From: Todiramphus chloris collaris | Taxonomy: Eukaryota > Chordata > Aves > Coraciiformes > Alcedinidae | Direction: 5' to 3' | Assembly (NCBI GenBank): GCA_025345505.1 | Contig: JANVCC010000018.1 | Coordinates: 7,550,316 to 7,614,315, forward strand | Length of the DNA stretch: 64,000 nt | Shown here: in pieces, positions 27,704 to 39,901 of the stretch | How the letters are laid out: each line of letters starts with the position of its first letter | Position numbering within the stretch: the first letter of the stretch is position 1 | The notes under the pieces: model-generated | Databases searched by the model: none | Told to the model about the DNA's origin: nothing | Seen by the model: the letters and a program-made list of their open reading frames with translations, nothing else | Position numbers and translations under genes: made by a program

Positions 27704-30700
27704 AACAATGTTTCTATATGTTATTTGTGATCCACGTTTTGTTTGTGATGTGAGACTTTGCTGCTCCTTAGAGTTTACATAAGAACTGGAAGAATTTCAA
27801 AGAGCAGAAATGCACCAGTGATTAAGTATTTCAAACTAAAAAGAATATTTAAAAAAAAAACCCCACAAAATATACTGAAGAGGAAAATCTTACATACACA
27901 ATAGGACAAGGCATCTGATTCAACAGGTAGGATTTGAATTTTCGTCTTTCCAAGCATACTTGGAGATACCCAGCATCCTTCCAACCACATAAGTATGATT
28001 TTGGGAAAGCATTAAGGACTGTCAGGACACCTACAGTTTACTCTAAAAGTGACAACACTGACTGAATTTAAAGGTACCACTTAAGGGAGTGTTTATTATG
28101 CATATGTAGAATTATATGCATTTTTTATATTCTACAGATGCAGAAGTAAACTTAGTCATATATTTGAGACTTTATTTTTCTAAAACAGTGATTGCAAAGT
28201 GTCTGTATACAGTGACATTCTGACTATAATAATATTCTCCTTATTTTAAGATATTTATTGAAAACATTTAAGATATTTTATAATTCAGTGCTTATGTCTT
28301 TGCATTCTCATGCATAATGCCAGAGAAATAAGCAGTGACCGGTCTGCAAGGTGAATATTGACAGACTAACACTGTTTGTGTGCTGTGTTCCACAGTAGGC
28401 ATGATCTGAACATCTCTTCCTGTTGAGCTGTATTATGAAACTTTGCTGTCTGAGTCCAAGGAATAGCCTAAAGACCTAATCTTAAATTATACCTGAACAG
28501 AAAGCCTTTCCAGGTTTTAAAGCTATTCTGAGTTATTGTAAGCCTGGTACCCCACATCACTGTGGGGGTTTATAGTGACATAAGTATTATATCACTATAC
28601 CTAGATTTTATCTCAGAGATTTATGTGATATGTATTTTTACATATCATATTCTTTACTATTTTTTCTCTATATGGTGCAAAAAAGTAAATAAAATAGACT
28701 TTCAGAATTCTGCTTAATGGATCTAGTTTGGAATAGGACTTTATTCTCTGTAGTTACTAAATGCTGCTGTGGTTCAGAAAGATCCTACAAAACTTTCAGG
28801 TCAACTTGCTTTTGTTTTTTTATTTCCTTGTGCTTCCTCTGAGTTTTTATTTGTAAAGAGCAACAAAATATAGCTTCTAATGCAAACTCCATTTCCCCAG
28901 TGATAGAGCAAATGTCTTTGCTTCTTAATATTAGAACAATGAGACATGATACAAAATGACAATTTTAAGACATATGTATAGACAGGCAGATTTTGTTGCC
29001 TACAGCCCAGCTCTGAAAATCTACAGCATGTGTTATCAGGCCTGGTGATTTAACAGTTTTGACATCCCTGCTCTTAAGCAAATTCATCACAACAGCAATA
29101 CTCAGTCAAGCCAAAGGTGTGATTGGCTGAACATATCTCAGCAATTAACCGTTTTCATTTAAGAAATGGTATATTTGGAAAGAAGAGTCTTTATATGTTC
29201 ATATGCACATGTGTGTGCATGTATGAGACAAAGAAGGTGAGTTGCTGTGTAAGTATATTGAATGGAGTAAATGCATTGATTATGCACATCACATATCCTC
29301 CCTTTAAATTGCAAATCCTGAAATCAGAGATCTGGTGGGATTAAACTGGAAACAGAACAGATGGGACTGTTGATGTGACTGCCAGAGGCTTGGGCAGAAG
29401 GCAATGAAAAATAATTCTATTTTTACCCTAAATTGAGAAAGCTAAACTGGTGATCAGTGGTAGATTTTGGGCAGATGGGATGACTTGGAGGAAATGGTTG
29501 GCAGACTTAGTCACAAGATAATGAGAGTAAGATAAGGCTTTTTTAGGGTGCATCAGGGCATCCTGAACTTCAGACCATATATCTGTGCATATTTTTACAA
29601 ATACAATAGTACACAGAGGAGAACCTTTTCTCACAATATTTAAGAATCATTCTTTTCTTTATCACATAGCACATGTCCTATAGATACACTACAGCAAGTA
29701 TATACATTTGAATCTGGAATTGTAAATGCTTTGTATGTATGTTTGAATATTTATATTTTCTATTAATGATATAATAAACTAGTGTGTTTTCCCTTCCTTC
29801 ACACCATTTTGCACTTAAATCTTCTCCCAACCCTTTCACTTCACCCAGCTGTTCATGGTGTCCTTTTCTTTGCTATGAAATATCTGCTGTTAATTTGTAA
29901 ACACTTGAATATGGCCAATACCTTATTGTTCTGGGAAAGAAGCAGAAAGGTGAAGTCAAAATACTTCTCAATGATAAACAAAAAAATACTAGCATGTACT
30001 AAAATAATAATAAACATTGTAATGTTGCTACACTGTCTTTTTAGCATCCATCCTGAAAAATACAATGCTACTTTAAATGTGGTGAGCCAGAATAAATCTA
30101 AAAGAATGGGTTCTCTATTGAGGATTTTTCCAGAACTTTCTATTCTTTCTGTGTCAGATATTCAGGTTAAAGATTGTTATAGAGGTTATTTATTTTGCTT
30201 TATTTTATTATCTGTTATTGGAGAAAATGTTCATTTTACAATCAAGGAAAAAGGGTTCAATTTATAGCACATGTGGAAGGATTATTTAAATATGAAAGAC
30301 TAAAAGGATTATTCATTCTCAGCTATTCAAATTTCATTATTTGTTTTGCAGGGAATCTGTTGTTTGTTGAACAATGATAGCCACAAAAGTGTTGGAGTTG
30401 TAATATAACTCATGGTACAATCAGTACAGTTTGTCATGTTTGAATGTCACCATACCATTAAATATTGGCAAAAGGCCTCAGTAGATAGACTAAAGTGCCA
30501 CTGAGAAGTGATTTATTTTTTCCACTGTTTTTTCCATAGTCTGTAGTAATTCTAACAGCCAAATTTAATCGACTTTTGCAAAGAGATCTTAGTATTCCTG
30601 GAAGAGTACTTTTCAGACTTGCTCAACAGCATTTGAAAGTCAAGTTGGTATCTTTTAAATAATAATTGATAATAATTTCATATAAATAATGTTAAAATTT

Positions 30701-33490
30701 TTAAGTACTTTTTGAAAAAAAAAATAAAATATTGGATTAGTTTGCCTCACCTATAAAATGGAACTCACTGAGAAAGACTGTAGGATCAGGGAAGACTCAA
30801 GTCTCACCCATTAAGTGTTCACAGCTGTGCAGGGCAAGATAAGATTCAAAAGCTTCTGGAGTTGGACTTGGGCAATCTTTTACCCCAGTCAACTAGTGGG
30901 GAATATGCTGTAGTACATGCTACTTCTATACAGATCTGTATCCATTAGACTGTTCTGCCAGTCTTTATCTTTTAATTGCAGGTCTTCCAAAGTCATATCC
31001 TGAATTTAAATATGCTCATCAACCCATCAACAGCCACAGACCTAGTTGTAACTACACCATCCTGCATGTTATTACCTAAGCCCAAGGAGACTTAAGTAAG
31101 AGTGACACTCAAGCTGGATATAATGTTCATTTCAGCACCCATCATCTGTGTTAACTCCAGGAATGCAAGGAAATAACCAGTGTGGAAAACCAGTCACTTA
31201 TCATAACCACTTCTGACTTCCCCATCAGTTTAGGAGTGTGGCAGCTTTAAGTAACTGGCTACAAGATGACATCCTTGAGTAATCAGCTAAGACATCACCT
31301 ACTATGTTTCAGGTACTGTACAAGTGTTGTTTACACCAGAGAACTATGTCAGACTTGTAATATTGGTACAGCTGGAGTTCAATGACAAAACTTTGTCAGC
31401 TCTTGTGACAGTTTAATAAAGATAAAGAGGACTTTAAAAGCTTGTACTACAAGAGAAAATCCTATTTGGGAAAAATAATGAATGAATACCTTGCTTGGCT
31501 AGAAAACAGAGAAAAGATTAATAACTTCTCACTGTTGTAAGATGTCACAATGGCATTTTGGCCAAACTCTATTTGAAGTATGCCCTCATAAAATAAACCT
31601 TTTATTCTGATGTTCAGAGCAACAAAAATCATCTGTAACAGCAGCAAGGAATTTGAAAACTGGTATCTAAATATAGGAGATTTAAATCCATTAAAAGGTG
31701 TGTAAATAATAAGTGACCGGGTTACCTGAATTTTTCATCAGGACTAGTCCTCAGTGGTCCTTCTTTTTGCAGACTTTGTGGGAAAGAAGGCACTCCTTAT
31801 GTGAATCTTTACTGAACTACTCACCCACATTTAAGCCAGCATCCTGGCAAGGGTGTAGGCTTGGGATTACCTGGTTGAGTACTATCTTAATATTCATTCA
31901 TTGTTCTGGATAACTTAAGACTGCCCTTTCTGTACTCTTAGTAACTCTAAAACAATGAGTTATTAACAGAATCACCTACTGGATGGTTTTCTAAAACCCA
32001 TACTCCATTTTTGAGAGGCATGTTGCCTTGAGACTTGGAAACATTTAACAATGTTGGTCCTTGGTCAAATGTAATTTAGTTCTCTGCATAACACTTTGTA
32101 TGAACATAGAATATATAACAGATTTCTCCTACAAGAGTAAATTGTTTATAGATATGCAAAAGTTTTTATAAAATCTTACATTTATATAAGTAACACCTGA
32201 TAATAGAAATGAATGAAAGTGATCCCAAGCCACAAACAAAATGATGTCTACAGAATCTGCCATGCTCCCAAGCTACATCATTTTTTATGTGGAGCATTTT
32301 CATGTAAAAGTATTCATCATATTGTTACTATACCTGTGTCATCATCTTATTATGCAAGTCTCAGAGAAATAAATAATGCAAGAGTCCCATTCATAATGAA
32401 TCGACTTTGTTCACAAAAAAATAATACATAGTGAAAAGATGTATAATGGTAGCTACTGCAAAAATAGCTCACTGAACAAAGCTTTTATCACACTCAACCC
32501 ACCTGTAACTACACTACCCTTCAGTGACACTCTTTGTAACACTCTAATTCCCAAACCAAAATGTATTTGTATAAAGGGACTTCACTGGCTTATGAATGGC
32601 ATTCCCCATTCAGTATCTTACCTGATACTATCTAGCTTGCAGTGAACATCACATAATATTATTCTTCCATCATGATGCTGTTATGCTGAAAAGAGCACTT
32701 TCAGCAATATTATACAATTTGCCTCTTGTACTTACTCAGCTTATCATAAGAAAAAAGTACCTATTTTATTGTTAGTGATCATTTCTAATGAATCTTGCTT
32801 TCAGTGGTGGAATGTCTTCAGCTGTGTGTGTATTAGCCATAGTGAGGAAAATATCAAATGTAGTTTCCATAACACTTGCACTTCAAGAGTAAGCTTGTTT
32901 TTTGATAAACTAGAATTCACATGAGCTTTAAAAGAGGTCACGGATCTGTTCACACTTAATGAAAAGAAGAAAAAAGTCTTGATTTTTTTTTTTTTTTCAC
33001 ATATTATTGTTCTTATAACTTCTGACTGTGCCACATTGTTCAGTCACATATAAGGACAGCATTAGACTCAGTTGTTTATAAACACAGAACAGAGACTTGT
33101 TGTCCAGTCTGTTTCCAGTCTAATCCTAGAATATATTGGATTATCTGTATTTATGTAGCCCTAATTCCATGAGCTGAAACCATTGAATTATTTTCAGGAG
33201 GAAGGAAATTCCTGAATTTTCAAGTAATGCTTATTTTTATTTGTAATACTCATGAGTCTCAGAGTGACAGTTTGTGCAGTGAAAATCTCAAAATGACAGG
33301 ATCTGCTACTTTCATTTCATTCTGCTCAGTATTTTTGTTCAGTCTTCTGATAATTGCTCTCTTTTTCCCAACTTTCCAGGCCAATTAACAAGCTCTCTGC
33401 AAGGTTTTCTTGTTGATTTTTTGATTTTGTTTATTTTTTGAAATATGTAAAGACTACCATTAAAGGAAACCAGTAAGTTGGATTCATGTA
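27704..33490. other. Unique AT-rich DNA, no gene recognised
   Basis: Holds the longest open frame outside a transposon (29782-30267, 161 codons), which lacks recognisable domains; it is discussed under findings and not called as a gene. Otherwise I see only short A/T runs, such as a T tract near 32981-32998. Confidence 0.55.
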
Positions 33491-34066
33491 ATAGAATCAC
33501 AGAATCAGAGATTGGTAGGGAGTGGAAGGTATCTCTGGATATCACCTAGTCCAAGTCCTCTGCCAAAGGAGGTTCAGCTAGAACAGGTTGCACAGAAACA
33601 CATCCAGGCAGATTTTGAAAGTCTTCCGAGAAGGAGACTTCAGAACCTCTCTGGGAAGACTGTTCCAGGGCTCCATCATCCCCAGAGAAAAGAATTTTTT
33701 CCTGATGTTGAGGTGGAATTTCCTCTGTTACAGTTTGTGCCCATTTCCCCTTGTCCTGTTGCTGGCCACTGCTGAAAACAGATGTCCCCATCCTCTTGAT
33801 ACCCACCCTTTAGACGTTTATAAGCACTGATAAGATCCCTTTTCAGAGTTCTCCAGACTATACAGCCCCAGGTGTCTCAGCCTTTCCTCATCACAGAGAT
33901 GTTCCAGTCCTTTAATCACCCTTGTAGCTCTCCGTTGGACTCTGTCCAGTAGCTCCCTGTTTCTATTGACCTGGGTAGACCAGATGTAGTCCCACCAGGG
34001 AAGAGTAGAATGGGAGGAGAACCTCTCTTGACCTACTGGTCTTCCTAATGTACCCCAGTGTACAAA
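33491..34066 (-). mobile_element. CR1 LINE, 3' part (left half of a split element)
   Basis: On the plus strand it opens with the reverse-complemented CR1 terminal repeat ATAGAATCACAGAATCA and runs backwards through the 3' untranslated region and the end of ORF2 (motifs corresponding to 'GGCAGAGGACTTGG', 'CCATTTCCCCTTGTCC' and 'TTATAAGCACTGATAAGATC'). It stops abruptly at 34066, inside the last part of ORF2, where another CR1 tail begins. The matching upstream part of a minus-strand CR1 resumes at 35086, so I infer a single element split by a later insertion, with about 125 bases lost. No intact open frame. Confidence 0.9.
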
Positions 34067-34222
34067 GAATCACAGAATCACAGAATAACAGTGTTCAGGG
34101 TCGGAAGGAACCTCAAAAGATCATCCAGTCCAATACACCTGCCAGAGTAAGATCACCTAAATCAGGTCACACAGGAATGCATCCAGGTGGGTTTTGAATA
34201 TCTCCAGAGAAGGAGACTCCAC
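34067..34222 (-). mobile_element. CR1 LINE, short 3' end, head-to-head with the next element
   Basis: About 156 bases of CR1 3' end on the minus strand, opening with TCACAGAATCACAGAATAAC. It carries a subfamily-specific stretch (AAGATCACCTAAATCAG) that recurs in reverse in the tail of the plus-strand element ending at 35085. By eye the two tails are about 90% identical. It joins the 5' part of the plus-strand element directly near 34222. Confidence 0.85.
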
Positions 34223-35085
34223 TACAGACTTCTGGTACACCAGAGGGCTGTGTTGCCATTCAGTGAGATCTGGACAGGCTAGAGAGTTGGGCAAGGAGAA
34301 ATTTAATGGAATATGACAAGGGCAAGTGCAGAATCTTGCAGCTAGGAAAAAACAACCCCAGGTACCAGTATAGGCTGGGAAGTGACCTGTTGGAAAGCAG
34401 CTTAGGGGAAAGGGGCCTAGGGGTCTTGGTGGACAGTAGGATGACAATGAGACAGCAATGGGCCTTTGTGACTATGAAAGCCAATGGCATCCTGGGGTGT
34501 ATTAGAAGGGCTGTGGTTAGTAGGTCAAGAGAAGTTCTCCTCCCCCTCTACTCTGCCCTGGTGAGGCCGCATCTAGAATAATGTTTTCAGTTCTGGGCTC
34601 CTCAGTTCAAGAAGGATGGGAAACTGCTTGAAAGAGTCAGGGCAGAGCCACAAAGACGATTAAGGGAATGGAACATCTCCCTTATGAGAAAAGGCTGAGG
34701 GAGCTGGGTCTCTTTAAGTTGAAGGAGACTAAGGGTTGACCTTATTAATGTTTATAAGTATGCAAAGGGTGAGTGTCAGGAGGATGGAGCCAGGCTCTTC
34801 TCAGTGACAACCAATGATAAGACACGGGGCAAAGTGTGCAGGCTTGGAACATATGAGGTTCCACATAAAAATGAGAAAAAACTTCTTCATGGTGGGGGTA
34901 ACAGAACACTGGAATGGTCTGCCCGGGGAAGTTATGGAGTCTCCTTCTCTGGAGACATTCAAAACCCACCTGGATGTGTTCCTGTGTGATCTGATTTAGG
35001 TGATCTTGCTCTGGCAGGGATATTGGACTAGATGATCATTTCAGGTCCCATCCAACCCTGAACACTGTGATTCTGTGATTCTGTG
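34223..35085 (+). mobile_element. CR1 LINE, 5'-truncated, end of ORF2 plus 3' UTR
   Basis: Starts near 'ACACCAGAGGGCTGTG', within the reverse-transcriptase C-terminal region, and runs to the terminal ATTCTGTGATTCTGTGA at 35069-35085. The frame 34306-34581 gives residues typical of this region, including [11 protein letters not shown] and GVLVDSRM, then ends at a premature stop. It is broken and cannot encode a working protein. Its tail is the inverted partner of 34067-34222. Confidence 0.92.
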
Positions 35086-35330
35086 ATATCAGCCCCTGTA
35101 TTGTACTGGTGCATGGTGTTATTCCTCCCCAGGTGCAGGACTCTACACTTGTCCTTGTAGAATTTCATGAGGTTCCACTCTGCCCAACTGTCCAGTCTGT
35201 ACAGGTCTTGCTGAATGGTAGTACAGCCTTCTGGTGTGTCAGCCAGTCCTCTGAGTTTTGTATCATCAGCAAACTTGCTGATGGCACAATCCATCCCTTC
35301 ATCCAGGTTGATGATGAATATGTTGAACAA
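35086..35330 (-). mobile_element. CR1 LINE, ORF2 fragment (right half of a split element)
   Basis: Reverse-strand translation gives CR1 reverse-transcriptase sequence with the motif SKFADDTKL, the FADD catalytic box, followed by [13 protein letters not shown]. It abuts the plus-strand CR1 tail at 35085 and ends near 35330, most likely the original 5' truncation. It is best read as the continuation of 33491-34066, with the intervening 1.02 kb inserted later. The ORF2 piece is only about 80 codons. Confidence 0.85.
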
Positions 35331-36590
35331 ATAACTTTTTCCAGATTACGGGTTTGTACATGCTAGCTGCTTTGACAGGCTCCCTAGCCAGTGGGTGAAA
35401 ATACGTGACTTTGGGACATAATATCCTAAAATCCTAAACTCATATCCTAAAATGGATTTCCGAAGGTACATTTCCCTTTATTGCATGAAGACTTTTGATG
35501 AATGGTTTAGACTAGACACTAATTTTTATCTGTCCACAGATGAGTGGAATAAATCCCAAGTTGTAAGCTTAATTGAGGCTACGGAAAATGCAAGCACTGA
35601 GGTATATAAGATCTTAAATAGCATTACTAATGTACTCTGTTGATCCAAGTCATGCGCCCCTGACCACAACTAATGACACAGTGTTGACTTGTCCTCCCAT
35701 CACCTAAATGAGTTACAGATAAATCTGTTACCTTGTATTTCTGAGAAACTGCTTCATGCAATTCATATACCAATTTTACTAACTTCTGAAGACAAAATCT
35801 GGGCTGAGTCATATGGTTCTGTTTTCGTGCCACATGCAAACTTTTTGTTCTTACAACATCAATTAAAAAATCACTGAGCTCTAAATACTGCTAAATTAAT
35901 CAGAACATAAAATTGAATAAATATTGGCTCATGAAGAGACAGATGCTGCTTTGCCAGACAATGTCCTTCATGAAGAGATGAATTAATGCATGTTTCTTCC
36001 TTCCAAAATTATTCTTGTGCTCTTTATCTTTCTTGCAGGTACCATTAATTTTAATTAAGACAACTGTAAGGGCAAAAAGCAAGATGAAGGCCACAACGGT
36101 AATGCTCTATCACTGTCATCCAAGCAGACGTATAGATGCAGATGAGCATAACCATTGGTCAAAAGAAATGATCAATATTTTTGGTCAGCTATATTCTTTA
36201 TTTGCAGAGAAAAATAATTCAGAATATACTAATAGCTGATGGAATGCAGCTGGTCTAGTGCCAGCCCTTGCATTTTAGCAGGAAGTACCATTCAGAAGCT
36301 TGAAGCAGAACAGATTTATCAAAGTCCACACCTAATGACAGAACAGAATTTGGATTCATACTCTCTGTCCGAATCTTCTCAGTGCTTCTCAAAGTTATGC
36401 CAAGTATTTGAGAATGAGTGGGAATCATTAACAAGTTTTCTGTTCAAAAAGTACAATAGATTATACTGTAGTTATTACTGATTTTGAAAATCTTGTCTGG
36501 AATTGAACTTAATGCTTAAAAAAAAAGATGAAAAAAAGGCCAAACACAGCACATTCTGGGCAAGAACTTCTTAGCATAAAATGAGACAGG

Positions 36591-36608
36591 CAAAAAAAAA
36601 AAAAAAAA
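36591..36608. repeat. Poly-A tract
   Basis: A run of 18 A. No retroposed sequence is recognised on its left. Confidence 0.85.
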
Positions 36609-36667
36609 GTTTGCAAAGAAATGGAAGTATTTTATAGATAAGCTCAGATCCTCAGCTGCAAAGCACC

Positions 36668-36722
36668 CTGAAGTCAGCAGAACTGTATCAATTTGTCCTG
36701 GTTTATGCATCTGATCCAATCT
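36668..36722. repeat. Possible half of an ancient palindromic repeat
   Basis: The order CTGAAGTCAGCAGAACTGTA, then ATCAATTTGTCC, then GCATCTGATCCAAT resembles the reptile/bird repeat pattern 'GAAGTCAATGGAGCTA...GATTTACACCAGCTGAGGATCTGGCCC'. It is heavily diverged and the call is tentative. Confidence 0.3.
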
Positions 36723-38445
36723 TCCCTTGGAGAGCACAGGAAGAGTGCAGACACTGTTGTTGATATCAGCAGCAGTTTCATACATCTAAGCAGCATGCCA
36801 GCGGAGCCTCCTAGAAAGTTGCATGAGCACAATTAACAGATTGGGCTTGAAAATCACACTGTTTCTGTGATAAGTGCCCCTTCGCAGAATACAAGCTGTT
36901 CCACATCTCCAAACAGTTTTGCTGCTTTTTCCTTTGCAGAGGGAGAATCCTCCACAGTATGTGACTTAGTGGCAAAGTGCTGCTGCCAAATGCACGCAGC
37001 TATTTAATGCCTCACTGCTGAGATTTGGGATTTCTTGATGCTCATCTCAAATGTAAAATCTATCTGAATCATAATCTCTGAGAGGTTAAAGATTTCAGCA
37101 GGGGAAAAAAATGGCATTTTATCATCCTGTCATCTGAAATTGTTTTATGTTTCACACTACAAAGTAAAAATATAAAGGGATCATCACCTAGGTGATAAAC
37201 TGCCACTTTCCAGACAAACATTTTAACTGACTTGCACTTGTTTTCCTCTAGGAAAAGCTACATTTTATGTGATGCCTTTCTTCCTCAACTGATAAATGAC
37301 AATGGTGCAAGTATCTTCATCTTGGTGTGAATTGACCCAGATTGTTGAAGACCAAGTTTTTGCATTACTTTGTGACCCAACAACTTCTAGAAACCTTAAA
37401 CTACTTAGAATCTAGTTCTAAAACTTTTACAAGATTCAGTTGGTGGCAGGGTATGTCCCTAAATATATATTTTAAATAAATTAAAAACTATGGCATTAAA
37501 ATGCAGTTAAAGGTATAAATCATTTTCATTGTAACATATCCATATTTTATTTAATGTCAAGTAATAATCTGAAAACATAGCTCAGTCACCTTTTTTCATT
37601 GCATAGTCTTAGCATCTTTGTGAACATCTCCAAGAGCTTCCAAAATGTGAAACTGAGAGTTAAAACAAGACTACACAAAGATATTCAATACCTTTCTTTA
37701 ACTTATACAGCTTACGAAAGATACAAAAAGATGGAAATATGCAATTGAGTTTGAAAGCAATTCTGTAAACCATGATCAATCTCTCCTCAATGAACAGTGT
37801 TACTTCTGGAAATCACTATAAGATTCTTTTCCCAATGTGTCAGGACACTGAAAGTGAAAATGAAGAACCAAAAGTAAAACATCTGCAGATATACAGCGCT
37901 ATACTCCCTGCAAGTGTCTGAAGCCTACCATTTCCACAGTGACTACGAAAACCACTGGGAATGATTAAGGTGTCCATGCTGTACTCAGTATTATATCATG
38001 GTATATATGCACTCTTCATCTCTCCGCAACTTTTTGTAAGTATGTGTCTTATTAAGCAGATGGTCCAGAACTAGAGTACTGAGTATTATGATAATACAAA
38101 TAAATAATCATGATGATCACACATGATGTAACACAGATATGTTTCAAGATATCTAATACACTTTACAATAAATGGTCTTCATGAATAAGCATCTAGCATC
38201 ATGAAGTATGATTCAAATGTAGAATAATTAAGCCAGTGTACTGCAGATTGAAACGGAAATGTACTAGGCAGATTCTTAGGCCATTTGACTTAGAGTTACA
38301 TGACGAATGCAGTTATATCAGAATATGTATTGCACAAAGTAAACATCAGGTGAGAAAAAAAAATAGTCTTTCAGAGTTATCTAGTTTATATATTAAATGT
38401 GAAAGACTTAAAATCTGGAGTGTATTCTTATAACAACTTTTTCTT

Positions 38446-38490
38446 AACTTAACTTAACTTAACTTAACTTAACTTAACTTAACTTAACTT
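38446..38490. repeat. (AACTT)9 pentanucleotide microsatellite
   Basis: Nine uninterrupted AACTT units, followed by a degenerate copy (CCTAACTT). The perfect array suggests recent expansion or ongoing length change. Confidence 0.97.
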
Positions 38491-38631
38491 CCTAACTTCC
38501 CAGACAAAATCTGCTTAAACATGTAGCTTAATTACTCTTAATATAAGAGAAATTACTCTTAATTTAACAGAAATCATGGTCAAGCATTATATTGGTGTTA
38601 CAATGGTTTTCATCTTGAAATACTACATGCC

Positions 38632-38870
38632 ATAGAATCATAGAATCATTAAGGTTGGAAAAGACATCCAAGATCATGAAGTTCAGCTGTCCACCCAACT
38701 TTATCATGACCACTAAAATGTGTCCTGAAGTACCATGTCTACACATTTTTTGAACACCTCCAGGGATGGTGACTCCACCACCTCCCTGGGCAGTCTAATC
38801 CAATGCCTCACCACTGTTTCAGTATAGAAATTTTTCCTAATATCCAATCTAAGCCTCTCCTGGCACAATT
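38632..38870 (-). mobile_element. CR1 LINE, 3'-terminal fragment
   Basis: Opens with ATAGAATCATAGAATCATT and then AAGGTTGGAAAAGACATCC, a tail type different from the other CR1 copies here. It runs back through ACCTCCAGGGATGGTGACTC and CCTCCCTGGGCAG to about 38870. It is 5'-truncated and non-coding, and probably an older subfamily. Confidence 0.92.
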
Positions 38871-39896
38871 AAAGTCTGAATTGTTGAAGCAATTCAGTTA
38901 ATACATTAGGGTACATGACATTCAGTCAATCCGTACTTTTTATCTCTGTAGTACAGAGAAAAAGGAATTTAATCCTATATTGTATTTAACTAGTTTTAAG
39001 GAAACAATCACTGTTTTAAAAATTATGTCACCATCAGAACAAGGAAGATTTTAAGTAACTAAAGGTGTGTCTTGCTGTGGGATATATTAGGTTCTCATCT
39101 GAACTCATTCAGGAATCTTGTGTAGGGATTATCTGTATTTGGAACATTCCACTTATGTGGAATTTCCTAGGAAATCTTAGTAGAACTGAATTGAGTAGTC
39201 AGGGAACAATCGGGACAGAACACAGAGTGAAAAGAATCATTTTTTCAGCTTGCTTACTCATAGGGAGAAAGAACGAGAGATTTCATTTGAGAGATGTTGC
39301 ATTTCCACTTAAGCATCCTCAGGCTACTGAGTCTCAGAGATGTGTTTTCTGATGAAATTCAGCAAGGCAAAGTTTAAATGCTTGCTACTACTTCAGTATT
39401 CCTCAGGGACTGGAACTCGATAGCTGAGGGGTGGGTAATGAAACTCTATGTAACTTATGTTTTGTAGTATATGACTTGTCTCACTATGTAGTTAATCAGC
39501 AAATGTAGCTCCTCTGAAATGAAAGTTTGCAACATTGATGCTAGCTTTGGAATGCTAAATATTTTTGCCTTTTTGTCTGTAACCTGTAGATACTAATACT
39601 GATATGAATACTAATACTAACACTAATCATTCATTATTTCTATTTTAAGATCTAGTTCAATGTGACATGATTTTTATTATACTACCAGAGAAATGTACTC
39701 TGTATAGTATCTTACTTCTGGAAGGGGAAAAAAGTTTAGAAGATAAAGTTTTCAATGAATTTTTCCTTTATATACAGCAAAATCCATTCTTATTTCATAT
39801 TTCCATTCTATGGCAAAATTAACTTAAAATGGCAGAATTAATATATTCAAATGATGACAATTGTAAGAAGGGCTTTGAAAATCACAGAAATATTTT
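38871..39896. other. Unique AT-rich DNA between CR1 and the first LTR
   Basis: Nothing recognised. The open frame 39065-39352 (95 codons) has no visible domain and fits chance. Confidence 0.55.
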
Positions 39897-39901
39897 GTTA
39901 A
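39897..39901. repeat. Left target-site duplication (GTTAA) of the older LTR
   Basis: Five bases before the first LTR. They match the GTTGA that follows it (40680-40684) at four of five positions. Confidence 0.6.

Larger units (their letters stand above)
35331..38631. other. Unique AT-rich DNA, no gene recognised
   Basis: No supported gene. It includes a poly-A run, a probable palindromic-repeat scrap and the (AACTT)n array, all listed separately. The segment near 36039-36100 follows a CTTTCTTGCAG acceptor-like site, but the peptide is short and unremarkable. Confidence 0.55.

Noticed and set aside
28549..28567. Short hairpin CCCCACA/TGTGGGG
   Set aside because: A 7-bp perfect stem is expected by chance many times in 64 kb, and there is no terminator-like or RNA-gene context.
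34067..35085. Classical twin-priming (5' inversion) of one CR1
   Set aside because: Twin priming would invert an internal 5' segment; here both outer borders carry the 3' terminus.
36039..36100. Possible exon after CTTTCTTGCAG
   Set aside because: Very short, with a poor peptide and a start that itself reads GGTACC. Splice-like sites of this quality are common by chance.
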